Position numbers and translations under genes: made by a program. A stretch of 33,884 nt of DNA from Gaiellaceae bacterium (lineage in GTDB: Bacteria > Actinomycetota > Thermoleophilia > Gaiellales > Gaiellaceae). The notes under the pieces were generated by a model that saw only the letters and a program-made list of their open reading frames with translations, was not told the DNA's origin and ran no database searches. Numbering within the stretch: the first letter of the stretch is position 1; the number at the start of each line of letters is the position of its first letter. The stretch is from assembly GCA_021323315.1 (NCBI GenBank), contig JAJTCQ010000012.1:1-33884 (forward strand), in the 5' to 3' direction. Of the stretch, positions 17,671 through 25,694 are shown piece after piece.

Positions 17671-18984
17671 CTACAAGGCGAGGGCGGGGCTCTCGACGTA
17701 GGCCTTCACGCCGCGGAGGAACTCGGCGCCCTCCGAGCCGTCGATCGCCCGGTGGTCGCAGGTGAGCGTCATGGCCATCGTCGGCACGATCGCGAACTCG
17801 CCGTCGATCGCCGTCGGACGATCCTCGATCGAGCCGACCGCGAGGATCGCCACCTGCGGCGGGTTGAGGACGGCGATGAACTGCTCGATGCCGTACATCC
17901 CGAGGTTCGAGATCGTGAACGTGCCGCCCTCCAGGTCCACGAGCGCGAGTTTTCCGTCGCGCGCCCTGGAGACGATGTCCGCTCGATCCGCAGCGATCTG
18001 CTGCACCGACTTCCGATCGGCGTCGCGGATTACCGGCACCACGAGCCCCGCGGGCGCGGCGACGGCGAGGCCCACGTTGGCCGCAGAGAAGCGGTGGAGC
18101 TTCCCGTCCACGAAATTCGCGTTCACAGGCGGGTGACGCACGAGCGCGGAGGCGACGAGGCGAGTGAGAACGTCGGAGACCGTGGGCTTGGTATCGCTCT
18201 CGCGCATCAGCTCGACCATCCGCTCGCGCGTCGCGACGAGCTCGGTCGCGTCCGCAGTGACCGTGAGCTGGAAGACCGGCGCCTGCCACGCCTCGGTGAG
18301 CCGGCGAGCGATCGTCTTGCGCGTCGAGGTGAGCTCCACGACCTCGAACTCGGGTGCCGCGGCGGGCGCGCTCGGTGCCGCCGGCTGGACTGCAGCCTTC
18401 TCGACGTCCTCGGCGATCACGCGCCCCTCCGGCCCGGTGCCCGAGATGAGCGAGAGATCGACACCGCGCTCGCGGGCGATCCGCCGCGCCAGGGGGCTTG
18501 CCTTCACGCGCTCACCTTCGGCTCTCGCAGGCGGCGCTTCGGTTGCCTCGCTCGGAGCGCTCGGTTCAGCCTGTGACTCGGTATCACTCGGTTCAGCCTG
18601 TGACTCGGTATCACTCGGCGGCGGCGCGGGCTGCTGCTCAGCTTGCGGGGGCGTCGCGTCCTCGGCCGTCGGCGCCTCGGAAGCGGCGGCCGCCGGTGCG
18701 TCGCCGTTCCCACCCTGTGCGTCGGCGAGAAGCGCAGAGACGTCCTCGTCCTGGGCGCCGATGATGCCGACCGTCGTTCCGACGTCGACCTCGCCGTCCG
18801 AGATCACGATCTTCAGCAGGACGCCGTCCGAATCGGCCTCGACCTCCTGCGTCACCTTGTCCGTGTCGAGCTCGTAGAGCGGCTCGCCCTTGGAGACGGC
18901 ATCGCCCTCAGTCTTGAGCCAGCGCACGATCGTTCCCGACTCCATGCCCTGGCCGAGACGCGGAAGCTTGACCTCGGTCGCCAT
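17671..18984 (-). CDS. Dihydrolipoamide acyltransferase (E2) of a 2-oxoacid dehydrogenase complex
   Basis: The 437-aa core subunit has one lipoyl domain (1-80) with lipoyl Lys43 in ELDTDKVTQEVEAD. A Pro/Ala/Glu-rich linker (90-155) includes a nine-residue unit SDTESQAEP present twice in tandem (124-141). The E3-binding domain is at about 160-195 (ASPLARRIARERGVDLS, then GTGPEGRVIAEDV). The catalytic domain ends with His411 and Asp415 in DHRAIDG. It transfers the acyl group from E1 to CoA. ATG 18984 follows the E1beta stop by two bases. Whether the substrate is pyruvate, acetoin or a branched-chain oxoacid cannot be decided. Confidence 0.95.
   Translation of the reverse strand: MATEVKLPRLGQGMESGTIVRWLKTEGDAVSKGEPLYELDTDKVTQEVEADSDGVLLKIVISDGEVDVGTTVGIIGAQDEDVSALLADAQGGNGDAPAAAASEAPTAEDATPPQAEQQPAPPPSDTESQAEPSDTESQAEPSAPSEATEAPPARAEGERVKASPLARRIARERGVDLSLISGTGPEGRVIAEDVEKAAVQPAAPSAPAAAPEFEVVELTSTRKTIARRLTEAWQAPVFQLTVTADATELVATRERMVELMRESDTKPTVSDVLTRLVASALVRHPPVNANFVDGKLHRFSAANVGLAVAAPAGLVVPVIRDADRKSVQQIAADRADIVSRARDGKLALVDLEGGTFTISNLGMYGIEQFIAVLNPPQVAILAVGSIEDRPTAIDGEFAIVPTMAMTLTCDHRAIDGSEGAEFLRGVKAYVESPALAL
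18561..18614. repeat. Perfect 27-bp tandem duplication in the E2 linker
   Basis: Two identical 27-bp units (18561-18587 and 18588-18614) encode the nine-residue linker unit twice. Identity at every base, including third codon positions, indicates a recent duplication. It is in frame and falls in a flexible linker, so the protein should tolerate it. Confidence 0.9.
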
Positions 18985-18986
18985 GG

Positions 18987-19967
18987 CTACCCCCGCGCGA
19001 CCGTCCGGCGGATCGCCTCCAGCACGTCGTCGGCGTGCGGGACGGCCCACTGCTCCATGCCCGGCGCGAATGCGAGCGGTGCGAACGCCGCACCGACGCG
19101 CTCGATGGGCGCGTCGAGCCAGTCGAACGCGGCATGCTGGATCACGGCCGCGAGCTCGGCGCCGAATCCGCCGCGCGTGACCGCCTCGTGTGCCGTCACG
19201 CACCGCGCGGTCTTCTTGACCGACTCGACGATCGTCTGCTCGTCCAGCGGGAGAAGCGTCCGCGGATCGACGACCTCGACCGAGATACCGTCCTTCTCGG
19301 CCTCCTCGGCTGCCTGCAGCGACTCGTGGACGAGACGACCGGTGGCGACGACCGTGACATCCGAGCCCTCGCGGTGGATGCGCGCCTTCCCGAGCGGGAT
19401 CGGCTGGAGCTCGTCGGACACCTCGCCCTTGATCGAATAGAGAGTCCGGTGCTCGAAGAAGACGGTGGGGTTGTCGTCGTAGATCGCCGACCAGAGCAGG
19501 CCGCGCGCGTCCTCGGGCGTAGAGGCGAAGACCACCTTGAGCCCCGGAACGTGCACGAACCAGGCCTCGAGCTGCTGGGCATGCTGCGCGCCCGGGGACC
19601 AGCCGGCGCCGCCCTGCGTGCGGATCGTGAGCGGCACCGAGATCTGGCCGCCGGACATCGTCCGGTGCTTGGCAGCCTGGTTCACGAGCTGCTCCATCGA
19701 GATCGTGAGGAAGTCCTCGTACATGATCTCGACGATCGGGCGCATGCCCTGGATCGCAGCGCCGATGCCACTGCCGACGATCGCCATCTCCGAGATCGGC
19801 GTGTTGCGCACCCGGGTCGGCCCGAACTCGTCGAGGAGGCCCTGGGTGACCGCCATCGAGCCGCCCATCTCGGCGATGTCCTCGCCCATGATGAAGACGC
19901 TGTCGTCCTCGCGAAGCGCCTTGCCGAGCGCGTCCCGGACCGCTTCGCGGTAGGTCAGCTCAGGCAT
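18987..19967 (-). CDS. 2-oxoacid dehydrogenase E1 component, beta subunit
   Basis: The 326-aa beta subunit of the thiamine-diphosphate heterotetramer E1. It opens with TYREAVRDALGKALREDDSV, has FIMGEDIAEMGG, then RVRNTPISEMAIVGSGIGAA with the Glu that activates thiamine diphosphate, and a C-terminal transketolase domain (DVTVVATGRLVHESLQAA, VVDPRTLLPLD, HEAVTRGGFGAEL). It is full length for PdhB/AcoB/BkdA2-type proteins. Its ATG 19967 lies inside the end of the E1alpha gene (8-bp overlap), so the two are translated together. Confidence 0.95.
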   Translation of the reverse strand: MPELTYREAVRDALGKALREDDSVFIMGEDIAEMGGSMAVTQGLLDEFGPTRVRNTPISEMAIVGSGIGAAIQGMRPIVEIMYEDFLTISMEQLVNQAAKHRTMSGGQISVPLTIRTQGGAGWSPGAQHAQQLEAWFVHVPGLKVVFASTPEDARGLLWSAIYDDNPTVFFEHRTLYSIKGEVSDELQPIPLGKARIHREGSDVTVVATGRLVHESLQAAEEAEKDGISVEVVDPRTLLPLDEQTIVESVKKTARCVTAHEAVTRGGFGAELAAVIQHAAFDWLDAPIERVGAAFAPLAFAPGMEQWAVPHADDVLEAIRRTVARG

Positions 19968-20952
19968 AGACGTACTTGAGCGCGTCCTCGGGCTTCGGGT
20001 CGGTCCCGGCCTTCGCGAACTCGACGGCGGCCTCGACCTCCGCCGTCAACTCCCCGTCGATCGTGGAGAACTCGTCCTCTCCGATCTCGAGCCGGGCGCC
20101 GAGGAGGCGGATCGGGTCCTTCGTCTCCCGCTCCTCCTTCAGCTCGTCCTTGTCGCGGTAGACCTGGGGATCGCCGACAAAGTGGCCCGTGAGCCGGTGC
20201 GTGCGCAGGTGTAGGAGAACGGGGCCCTTGCCAGCGAGCGCATGCTCGCGCGCCGCGAGGGTCGCGAGGTACACGGCCTCGACATCTTGACCGTCGGCCT
20301 CGATGAGCTTCATGCCGTAGGCGGCTGCCCGCTTGCCCAACTCCTCGACGGGGAGCGGCAGCTGCTGACTCGCCGGCGTCGACTCTGCCCAACCGTTGTT
20401 CTCCAGGACGAAGATGGCGGGCACGGTCCAGAGCTGTGCGAGGTTCATGGACTCGTGGAACGTGCCGGTGTTCGTCGCGCCGTCGCCGAAGAACGCGACC
20501 GCCACGCGCTTCTCACCACGCATCTTGAATGCGAGCGCTGCTCCCACGATGCCGGGAAGACCGCCTCCGACGACCGCGTTCGCACCGAGGTTCCCGACTT
20601 CGACGTCGTAGAGGTGCATCGAGCCGCCGTATCCCTTGCTGCAGCCCTCGACCTTGCCGTAGAGCTCGGCCATGATGCGCTCGACCGGCGTGCCCTTGGC
20701 GATCGCATGGCCGTGCGCGCGGTGCGTCGACGCGATGACGTCCTCGCGCGCGAGTGCCGCGCAGACGCCGGTCGCCGTGGCTTCCTGCCCGATCGCGACA
20801 TGCAGGAACCCCGGCAGCTCGCCGGCGCGGAAGCGGTCCTCGACCTTCTCCTCGAACCGGCGGATGAGGAGCATCTCGCGGAAGAAGCCGCGCAGCATCG
20901 CCTCGGAGACTCCCCGGCCTCCCGACTCGGCTCGCTCTTCGACGGTCGCCAT
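19960..20952 (-). CDS. 2-oxoacid dehydrogenase E1 component, alpha subunit (AcoA/PdhA type)
   Basis: The 330-aa alpha subunit decarboxylates the oxoacid with thiamine diphosphate. The cofactor motif runs from GDG (156-158) to NN (185-186). Other family blocks are RRFEEKVEDRFRAGELPGFL (31-50), ASTHRAHGHAIAKG (74-87) and CSKGYGGSMHLYD (104-116). The IASTHRxHGH and ENNGWAES wording is closest to acetoin or pyruvate dehydrogenases in my recollection, less so to branched-chain enzymes. ATG 20952 is the first in-frame Met consistent with family length. No Shine-Dalgarno is present; a CATAAT element nine bases upstream suggests a near-leaderless transcript. It diverges from the 214-aa gene by only 26 bp. 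Confidence 0.94.
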   Translation of the reverse strand: MATVEERAESGGRGVSEAMLRGFFREMLLIRRFEEKVEDRFRAGELPGFLHVAIGQEATATGVCAALAREDVIASTHRAHGHAIAKGTPVERIMAELYGKVEGCSKGYGGSMHLYDVEVGNLGANAVVGGGLPGIVGAALAFKMRGEKRVAVAFFGDGATNTGTFHESMNLAQLWTVPAIFVLENNGWAESTPASQQLPLPVEELGKRAAAYGMKLIEADGQDVEAVYLATLAAREHALAGKGPVLLHLRTHRLTGHFVGDPQVYRDKDELKEERETKDPIRLLGARLEIGEDEFSTIDGELTAEVEAAVEFAKAGTDPKPEDALKYVYA

Positions 20953-20961
20953 CGAGCGGCC

Positions 20962-20969
20962 ATTATGCT
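20962..20969. promoter_or_regulatory. Overlapping divergent -10 elements
   Basis: Within the 26 bp between two divergent ATG codons lie CATAAT on the minus strand (20962-20967) and TATGCT on the plus strand (20964-20969), overlapping by four bases. Each is nine bases from its own start codon, so both transcripts would have almost no leader. No -35 is recognisable; any would fall inside the opposite gene. Confidence 0.45.
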
Positions 20970-20978
20970 GATCCGCCG

Positions 20979-21623
20979 ATGCGAGCCGCCGAGCAGTGGA
21001 CGCAGATCGAGCAGGAGCTCGACCCGGAGTGGGCGGAGGTGCGGCTCGCATTCTCGCCCGAAAGCTCGTCCGCGGAGGCGGCGGCGCTCCTCGCACCGCT
21101 GCAGCCCGTGCGCGTGGGCGACGAGCTCCGGTTCCACGTCACGCGTGCGGACACCGGAGGCGAGCGCGTGCTGAACGTCCTCCGACGGCTCGACGGCAAG
21201 CGCGTCTGGGGCACGCTCGTGCTGATCGACGCGACGTCACGCGGAGAACCCGGGCCTTCGCCGCCGAGTATGCCGCCTTCAGGACCGCTTGCAGCCCAAT
21301 GGGACTACCTGGTCGCCACGCTCCCGCCGGACTGGAGCGACGTGCTGGCCGAGCTCGAGCTCGACTCCAGCGACAACATGCCGCGCGCAGCACTCCTCGG
21401 CGCTCCGATGAACCCGACCCGGGTGCCGGACGAGCTCGCTCTCCGCTTTCGCGTGTGCGGCAAGCAGGGCTATGGCGTCGCGCCCCAGATGGCGCGCCGC
21501 TGCTGCGAGCGCCTGGACGCGGAGAGCATCACCGGTCGGATCGTGGTCGTCCACGATCTCTCCGACACCGCGAACGACGACACGCAAGGTCCCGTCTGGC
21601 GCGTCGCGGGTCGTTCGGTCTAG
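20979..21623 (+). CDS. Unknown protein with two copies of one domain, 214 aa
   Basis: I do not recognise the family. Residues 4-86 and 105-195 are two divergent copies of the same unit: EQWTQIEQELDPEWAEV aligns with AQWDYLVATLPPDWSDV, QPVRVGDELRFHV with NPTRVPDELALRF, and VLRRLDGKRVWGTLVLID with CCERLDAESITGRIVVVHD. Each unit looks like a helix followed by an acidic strand, a strand-turn-strand and a terminal helix-strand. No signal peptide or membrane segment is visible, so it is probably cytosolic. A Pro/Ser-rich joint (89-102) links the units. It diverges from the E1alpha gene and its stop shares the palindromic CTAG with the stop of the convergent cupredoxin gene. Function unknown. Confidence 0.85.
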   Translation: MRAAEQWTQIEQELDPEWAEVRLAFSPESSSAEAAALLAPLQPVRVGDELRFHVTRADTGGERVLNVLRRLDGKRVWGTLVLIDATSRGEPGPSPPSMPPSGPLAAQWDYLVATLPPDWSDVLAELELDSSDNMPRAALLGAPMNPTRVPDELALRFRVCGKQGYGVAPQMARRCCERLDAESITGRIVVVHDLSDTANDDTQGPVWRVAGRSV

Positions 21624-22327
21624 CGGCGGACGATCTTCGCGGAGCCCTTCATCTGCGACGCATGCGGATCGCAGAGGAAACGCAGAGTCCCGACGCGCGC
21701 GAGCCTCACCTTCCACGTCTGGCTGCCGACGAACGGCACGGTCGTTCTGCGGTTGTAACCGGGGCCGGCGAGGTGCGCGTTGTGGAAGGTCGAGCGGTCG
21801 CGGACGGCGACCGTGTACGTGCCGGTGGTGAGGGTCTTGACCGCCTTGCCGGCTGCGGTCTTCAGCGAGATGGTGAAGCCCGGGCCCGAGGTCAGTCGGA
21901 GCTTCGACTTCGGCGTCACCGCGTTCGACGGGAGCTTCGGCGTCGGAGGTGGCAGCGCAACGTTCCCCACCGTGAACGACCCCCTCATCGTTCCCTGATG
22001 CGGGTCACAGACGTACCTGTACGTCCCGTCCCGGAGTGTCACCGTCCACGTCTGTGTGCCGAGGTCGCCGATCTCGGTCGCGCGGTCGACGCCCGGCCCG
22101 CTCAGATGGAAGTTGTGCTCCTCGGACATGTCGTCGACCGTGATCTCGTACGTCGCGGGGTCGAGATTCGTTACCCGTGCACCCGCCTCGGTCGAGAGCG
22201 AGATCGTGAAGCCGGGCCCGACCCGGCCGGTGAGCTTCGTGGCCTGGGCCGGGGTCGCCTCGCCACCCGCGGCGCCGAGCGACGCGAGCAAGAAGAGCCA
22301 GACGGCGAGGATCGCGAGTCGTCTCAT
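21620..22327 (-). CDS. Secreted protein with two tandem cupredoxin-like domains
   Basis: The 235-aa protein starts with a signal peptide (RRLAILAVWLFLLASLGAAGG, about 2-23). Two plastocyanin-like domains follow, at about 30-122 and 140-235. Each begins VGPGFTISL or SGPGFTISL and has a full type-1 copper ligand set. In the first these are His71/His74 (HNFHL) then Cys107, His110 and Met114 (CDPHQGTM). In the second they are His182/His185 (HNAHL) then Cys219, His222 and Met226 (CDPHASQM). Predicted location is outside the membrane, as a small electron carrier or copper-binding protein. The domains clearly arose by internal duplication. ATG 22327 gives a good signal peptide. No copper or respiratory partner gene is adjacent. 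Confidence 0.85.
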   Translation of the reverse strand: MRRLAILAVWLFLLASLGAAGGEATPAQATKLTGRVGPGFTISLSTEAGARVTNLDPATYEITVDDMSEEHNFHLSGPGVDRATEIGDLGTQTWTVTLRDGTYRYVCDPHQGTMRGSFTVGNVALPPPTPKLPSNAVTPKSKLRLTSGPGFTISLKTAAGKAVKTLTTGTYTVAVRDRSTFHNAHLAGPGYNRRTTVPFVGSQTWKVRLARVGTLRFLCDPHASQMKGSAKIVRR

Positions 22328-22365
22328 TGCGGGTATCTACGCCCCGTCGACGGGCATCGGATTGC

Positions 22366-24660
22366 TCAGGCGCGCAACTCGGCCGAGAAACGCTCGGCGA
22401 GCGCGGCCACGATTCGCTCGCGCGCCGTCGTTGCCTCTTCCTCCGTGAGTGTCCGCTCGGGGGATTGGAACGCGAGGTGGATCGCGACGGACTTGCGCCC
22501 GGCGCCGACCTGGCCACCACGGTAGACGTCGAAGACGCGGGCCTCGCGAAGGAGCGTGCCCGCCGCCTCCTGGGCCGCGTCGACGAGCGCGCCGACCTCG
22601 ACGTCCTCGTCGACCGCGACCGCGATGTCCTGCAGCACCGCCGGATACGTGATGACGTCCTCGTACACGATCCGCTCCGGAACCCCCGCGAACAGCGTCT
22701 CGAGGTCGAGCTCGAAGACGCCCCAGACTCCCTCGAGAAGAGAGGGATAGAGCTCACCGAGGCAGCCGGCTTCCGCCGTCGCGGCCTTGCCCGGGTGGAG
22801 GACGCGATGCGAGCCTCGCTCGACTCGGAGTTCGAGACCAAGCGCCGAGTAGAGCGTCTCGGCCACGCCCTTGATCTCGCCGTATCCTCCCATCACGATC
22901 GCGGCGACCCGCCAGTGCTCGTCGGGCAGCCGATCCCCCGAGGGCAGGTAGACGCGGGCGATCTCGAAGAGCGCGACCTGCTCCGCTCCCGCGTCGACAC
23001 CGATGCGCGCTGCCTCGATCAGGCCCGGCAGGATCGTCGTCCGCAGGATCGCCTGCTCCGAGCTCATGGGATTCCGAAGGCGAATCGCCCTGGGATCGGG
23101 GTCGTCCGCCACGAGGCTCCACGTGTACGCCTCGGACAGACCGGCGCCGACGAGCGTGTCCTCCACGACGCGCCGGAGCCGCTGCTCCTTGTCGAGCCGA
23201 CCCTGCACGTGCCGGCGCAGCGGCATCGTGTAGGGGAGCCGGTCGAGCACCGGCCGCGCGACCTCCTCGATGAGGTCGACCTCGCGGGTAACGTCGCGCG
23301 CGCGCCATGTCGGCACGGTCACGTGCCAGTCGTCGGACACGTCGAACCCGAAGCCGCTCAACGTCGTCCGCTGCTCGTCCGGGGAAATGTCGACGCCGAT
23401 GACCTTCGCTGCGCGCTCCGGGCGAAAGGGGACGACCGGCCGCTCCGGCAGCCCGTCGTTGACGTCGACGTGGCCGGTCATCCGCGCGCCGGCGAGATCG
23501 ACGAGCACGCGACTCGCGAGCACCGCCGCGTTCTCGGCGACGCAGGGGTCGACGCCCTTCTCCCAGCGGTTCGACCCCGCCGTCCGGAGCGCGAGCCTCT
23601 CCGACGTCCGGAGGATCCCGAGCGGCTCGAAGTTCGCCGCCTCGAGGAGCACGTCCGTCGTCTCCTCGGTCACCTCGCTGTCCTCGCCCCCCATGATCGC
23701 GGCGAGGGCCACGGCCTTCTCGCCGTCGGTGATGAGCAGGTCGTCCGGGTCGAGCCGGCGGAGCGTCCCGTCGAGCGTGCGCAGCTCCTCGCCGGACCGT
23801 GCGCGCCGGACGACGATGCGCCCGCCCGCGAGCTTCGCGCGGTCGAAAGCGTGCAGCGGGCTGCCCCAGACGTGCATCGCATAGTTCGTGACGTCGACCA
23901 CGTTCGAGATCGCGCGCATCTCCGCGAGGAAGAGGCGCGAGCGCAGCCACTGCGGGGACGGGCCGATCGAGACGTCGCGGAAGACGCGGCCGATGTAGCG
24001 AGGGCATCCTTCGAAGTTCTCGACGGTGATGTCGACCGCCTCGCCGTCGACGACCTCGGGGTCGGCCGGGTCGGGGGGATGGAAGTCGCCGCCGAGCAGC
24101 GCGGCCACGTCCCGTGCGAGACCGACCATGGAGAGCAGGTCGACCCGGTTCACCGTCGGCGTCACGTCGAGCACCTGGTCGCGGATCGGGAGCAGGTCCA
24201 CGAGCGGCGTTCCGGGCTCCGGACCCTCGGGAAGCACCATGATCCCAGCGTGATCCTCGCCGAGGCCGACCTCGTCCTCGGCGAGGATCATCCCGCGCGA
24301 CGCCTGGCCGCGGAGCTCGCGCTCGTCGAGCGGCTGGTCGAAGATCGGCAGGAACGCGCCCGGCAGCGCGACCGCAACGGTCGCACCCTCCTCGAAGTTC
24401 CAGGCGCCGCAGACGATCTGGCGTGCGTGGCCCTCCCCCACGTCGACTTGGCAGACGCGCAGCCGGTCGGCGTTCGGGTGAGCCTCGATCTCGAGCACCC
24501 GGCCGACGAGGAAGCGGCCGACGTTGCCGTCGACGTCCGGCACGCCGACATCGATCACCGCGTCCACCTGAACGGACGAGGTGAAGAGCCTGTCCGCGAT
24601 CTCCGCAACCGTCGCGTCGACGGTGACGTACTCGCGCAACCAGGAGAGCGGAGCGCGCAT
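22366..24660 (-). CDS. pheT: Phenylalanine--tRNA ligase beta subunit
   Basis: The 764-aa beta subunit of the bacterial (alpha-beta)2 enzyme. Domain order from the N-terminus: core start APLSWLREYV; EMAP-like OB fold for tRNA binding (about 40-150, with AHPNADRLRVCQVDVG); B3/B4 editing domain (around 205-395, with MRAISNVVDVTNYAMHVWG and PLHAFDRAKL); B5 (about 400-470); catalytic-like core (about 480-680, with LRNPMSSEQAILRTTILPGL); and the FDX-ACB anticodon-binding domain to the C-terminus (YPAVLQDIAVAVDEDVEV). ATG 24660 overlaps the pheS stop as TGATG. Length is slightly below the usual 790-800. The frame is continuous. Confidence 0.97.
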   Translation of the reverse strand: MRAPLSWLREYVTVDATVAEIADRLFTSSVQVDAVIDVGVPDVDGNVGRFLVGRVLEIEAHPNADRLRVCQVDVGEGHARQIVCGAWNFEEGATVAVALPGAFLPIFDQPLDERELRGQASRGMILAEDEVGLGEDHAGIMVLPEGPEPGTPLVDLLPIRDQVLDVTPTVNRVDLLSMVGLARDVAALLGGDFHPPDPADPEVVDGEAVDITVENFEGCPRYIGRVFRDVSIGPSPQWLRSRLFLAEMRAISNVVDVTNYAMHVWGSPLHAFDRAKLAGGRIVVRRARSGEELRTLDGTLRRLDPDDLLITDGEKAVALAAIMGGEDSEVTEETTDVLLEAANFEPLGILRTSERLALRTAGSNRWEKGVDPCVAENAAVLASRVLVDLAGARMTGHVDVNDGLPERPVVPFRPERAAKVIGVDISPDEQRTTLSGFGFDVSDDWHVTVPTWRARDVTREVDLIEEVARPVLDRLPYTMPLRRHVQGRLDKEQRLRRVVEDTLVGAGLSEAYTWSLVADDPDPRAIRLRNPMSSEQAILRTTILPGLIEAARIGVDAGAEQVALFEIARVYLPSGDRLPDEHWRVAAIVMGGYGEIKGVAETLYSALGLELRVERGSHRVLHPGKAATAEAGCLGELYPSLLEGVWGVFELDLETLFAGVPERIVYEDVITYPAVLQDIAVAVDEDVEVGALVDAAQEAAGTLLREARVFDVYRGGQVGAGRKSVAIHLAFQSPERTLTEEEATTARERIVAALAERFSAELRA

Positions 24661-25655
24661 CAGAACTGGCCCAGCAGCCGGGGGTCGTTGCGCCAGAGCT
24701 CGCGCAGATCGGGGATCCCGTGCCGGAGCACGGCGATCCGCTCGAGGCCCCAGCCGAAGGCGAACCCCGTGTACCGCTCGGGGTCGTAGCCGACGAACTC
24801 GAAGAGGTTCGGGTCGACCATCCCGGATCCGCCGACCTCGATCCAGCCCGAGTGGCGGCAGACGGGGCAGCCCGGGCCGTCGCAGATGTGGCACGAGACG
24901 AGCGCCTCGACCGACGGCTCCGTGAACGGGAAGTGGTGCGTGACGAACTTGCTCCGGCGCTCCTCGCCGAACAGAGCCTTCAGCAGGTAGTCGAGCGTGC
25001 CTTCCAGATCGCCGAGCGTGATCCCCTCGTCGACCGCGAGACACTCGACCTGGTGGAAGGTCGGAGTGTGCGTCGCATCAGGCGTGTCGCGCCGGTAGAC
25101 GCGACCGAGGGTGACGATGTACACGGGCGGCTCCTGCGACTCCATCGTCCTGATCTGCGAGGGCGAAGTCTCCGTGCGTAGCACGGTCTCGTCGTCGAGG
25201 AAGAGGGTCTGCAGAGGCGAACGCGTCGGGTGCCCGGGCGGGAAGTTGAGCGCGTCGAAGTTGTACCGCGTCGTCTCGACCTCGCGACCGTCGATAACCG
25301 TGTATCCCAGCCCCAGGAAGATGTCCTCGACCTCGCGTCGGATCTGGGTGATGAGGTGCAGGTGCCCGCGCCGGATCGGGGTGCCGGGCATGGTTACGTC
25401 CACGCGCTCGTCGGTCAGACGCCGGTCGAGCTCGGCCCGCTCGAGCTCCGCCTCCCGCGCGTCGATCGCGTCCTCGAGTCGCTCCCTGAGAGCATTCAGC
25501 GCCATGCCGGTCTCGCGGTCGCGAACCTCGCGGAGCGCGAGCTTCAACTCGCTCTTACGGCCGAGGAACTCGACGCGGACGTTCTCGATCTCCTCGACCG
25601 ACGTCGCCGCCCCTGCAGCTGCGAGCGCGGCGTTCTCGAGTGCCTGGGGCTCCAC
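24660..25655 (-). CDS. pheS: Phenylalanine--tRNA ligase alpha subunit
   Basis: The 331-aa catalytic subunit. An N-terminal coiled coil (about 35-80) is followed by the class II synthetase core: motif 2 region RRDTPDATHTPTFHQVE, motif 3 FAFGWGLERIAVLRHGIPDL, and the phenylalanine pocket region. A Cys cluster (CHICDGPGCPVCRHSGW) of the zinc-binding variant lies before the GGSGMVDP segment. The start is GTG 25655 without a clear Shine-Dalgarno; a TAACCT element ten bases upstream could be a -10. It is co-transcribed with pheT. Its usual upstream partners infC-rpmI-rplT-trmH lie about 6.7 kb to the right, separated by accessory genes. Confidence 0.97.
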   Translation of the reverse strand: MEPQALENAALAAAGAATSVEEIENVRVEFLGRKSELKLALREVRDRETGMALNALRERLEDAIDAREAELERAELDRRLTDERVDVTMPGTPIRRGHLHLITQIRREVEDIFLGLGYTVIDGREVETTRYNFDALNFPPGHPTRSPLQTLFLDDETVLRTETSPSQIRTMESQEPPVYIVTLGRVYRRDTPDATHTPTFHQVECLAVDEGITLGDLEGTLDYLLKALFGEERRSKFVTHHFPFTEPSVEALVSCHICDGPGCPVCRHSGWIEVGGSGMVDPNLFEFVGYDPERYTGFAFGWGLERIAVLRHGIPDLRELWRNDPRLLGQF

Positions 25656-25694
25656 GGGAGCGCCGAGGTTACCAACGTGCCTCGCGCGCTCCCG

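Noticed and set aside
15664-18576. A 970-codon open frame on the plus strand across lpdA, the GNAT gene and part of E2
   Set aside because: Same explanation: long antisense frames arise from third-position GC bias. The minus-strand genes carry intact catalytic residues throughout.
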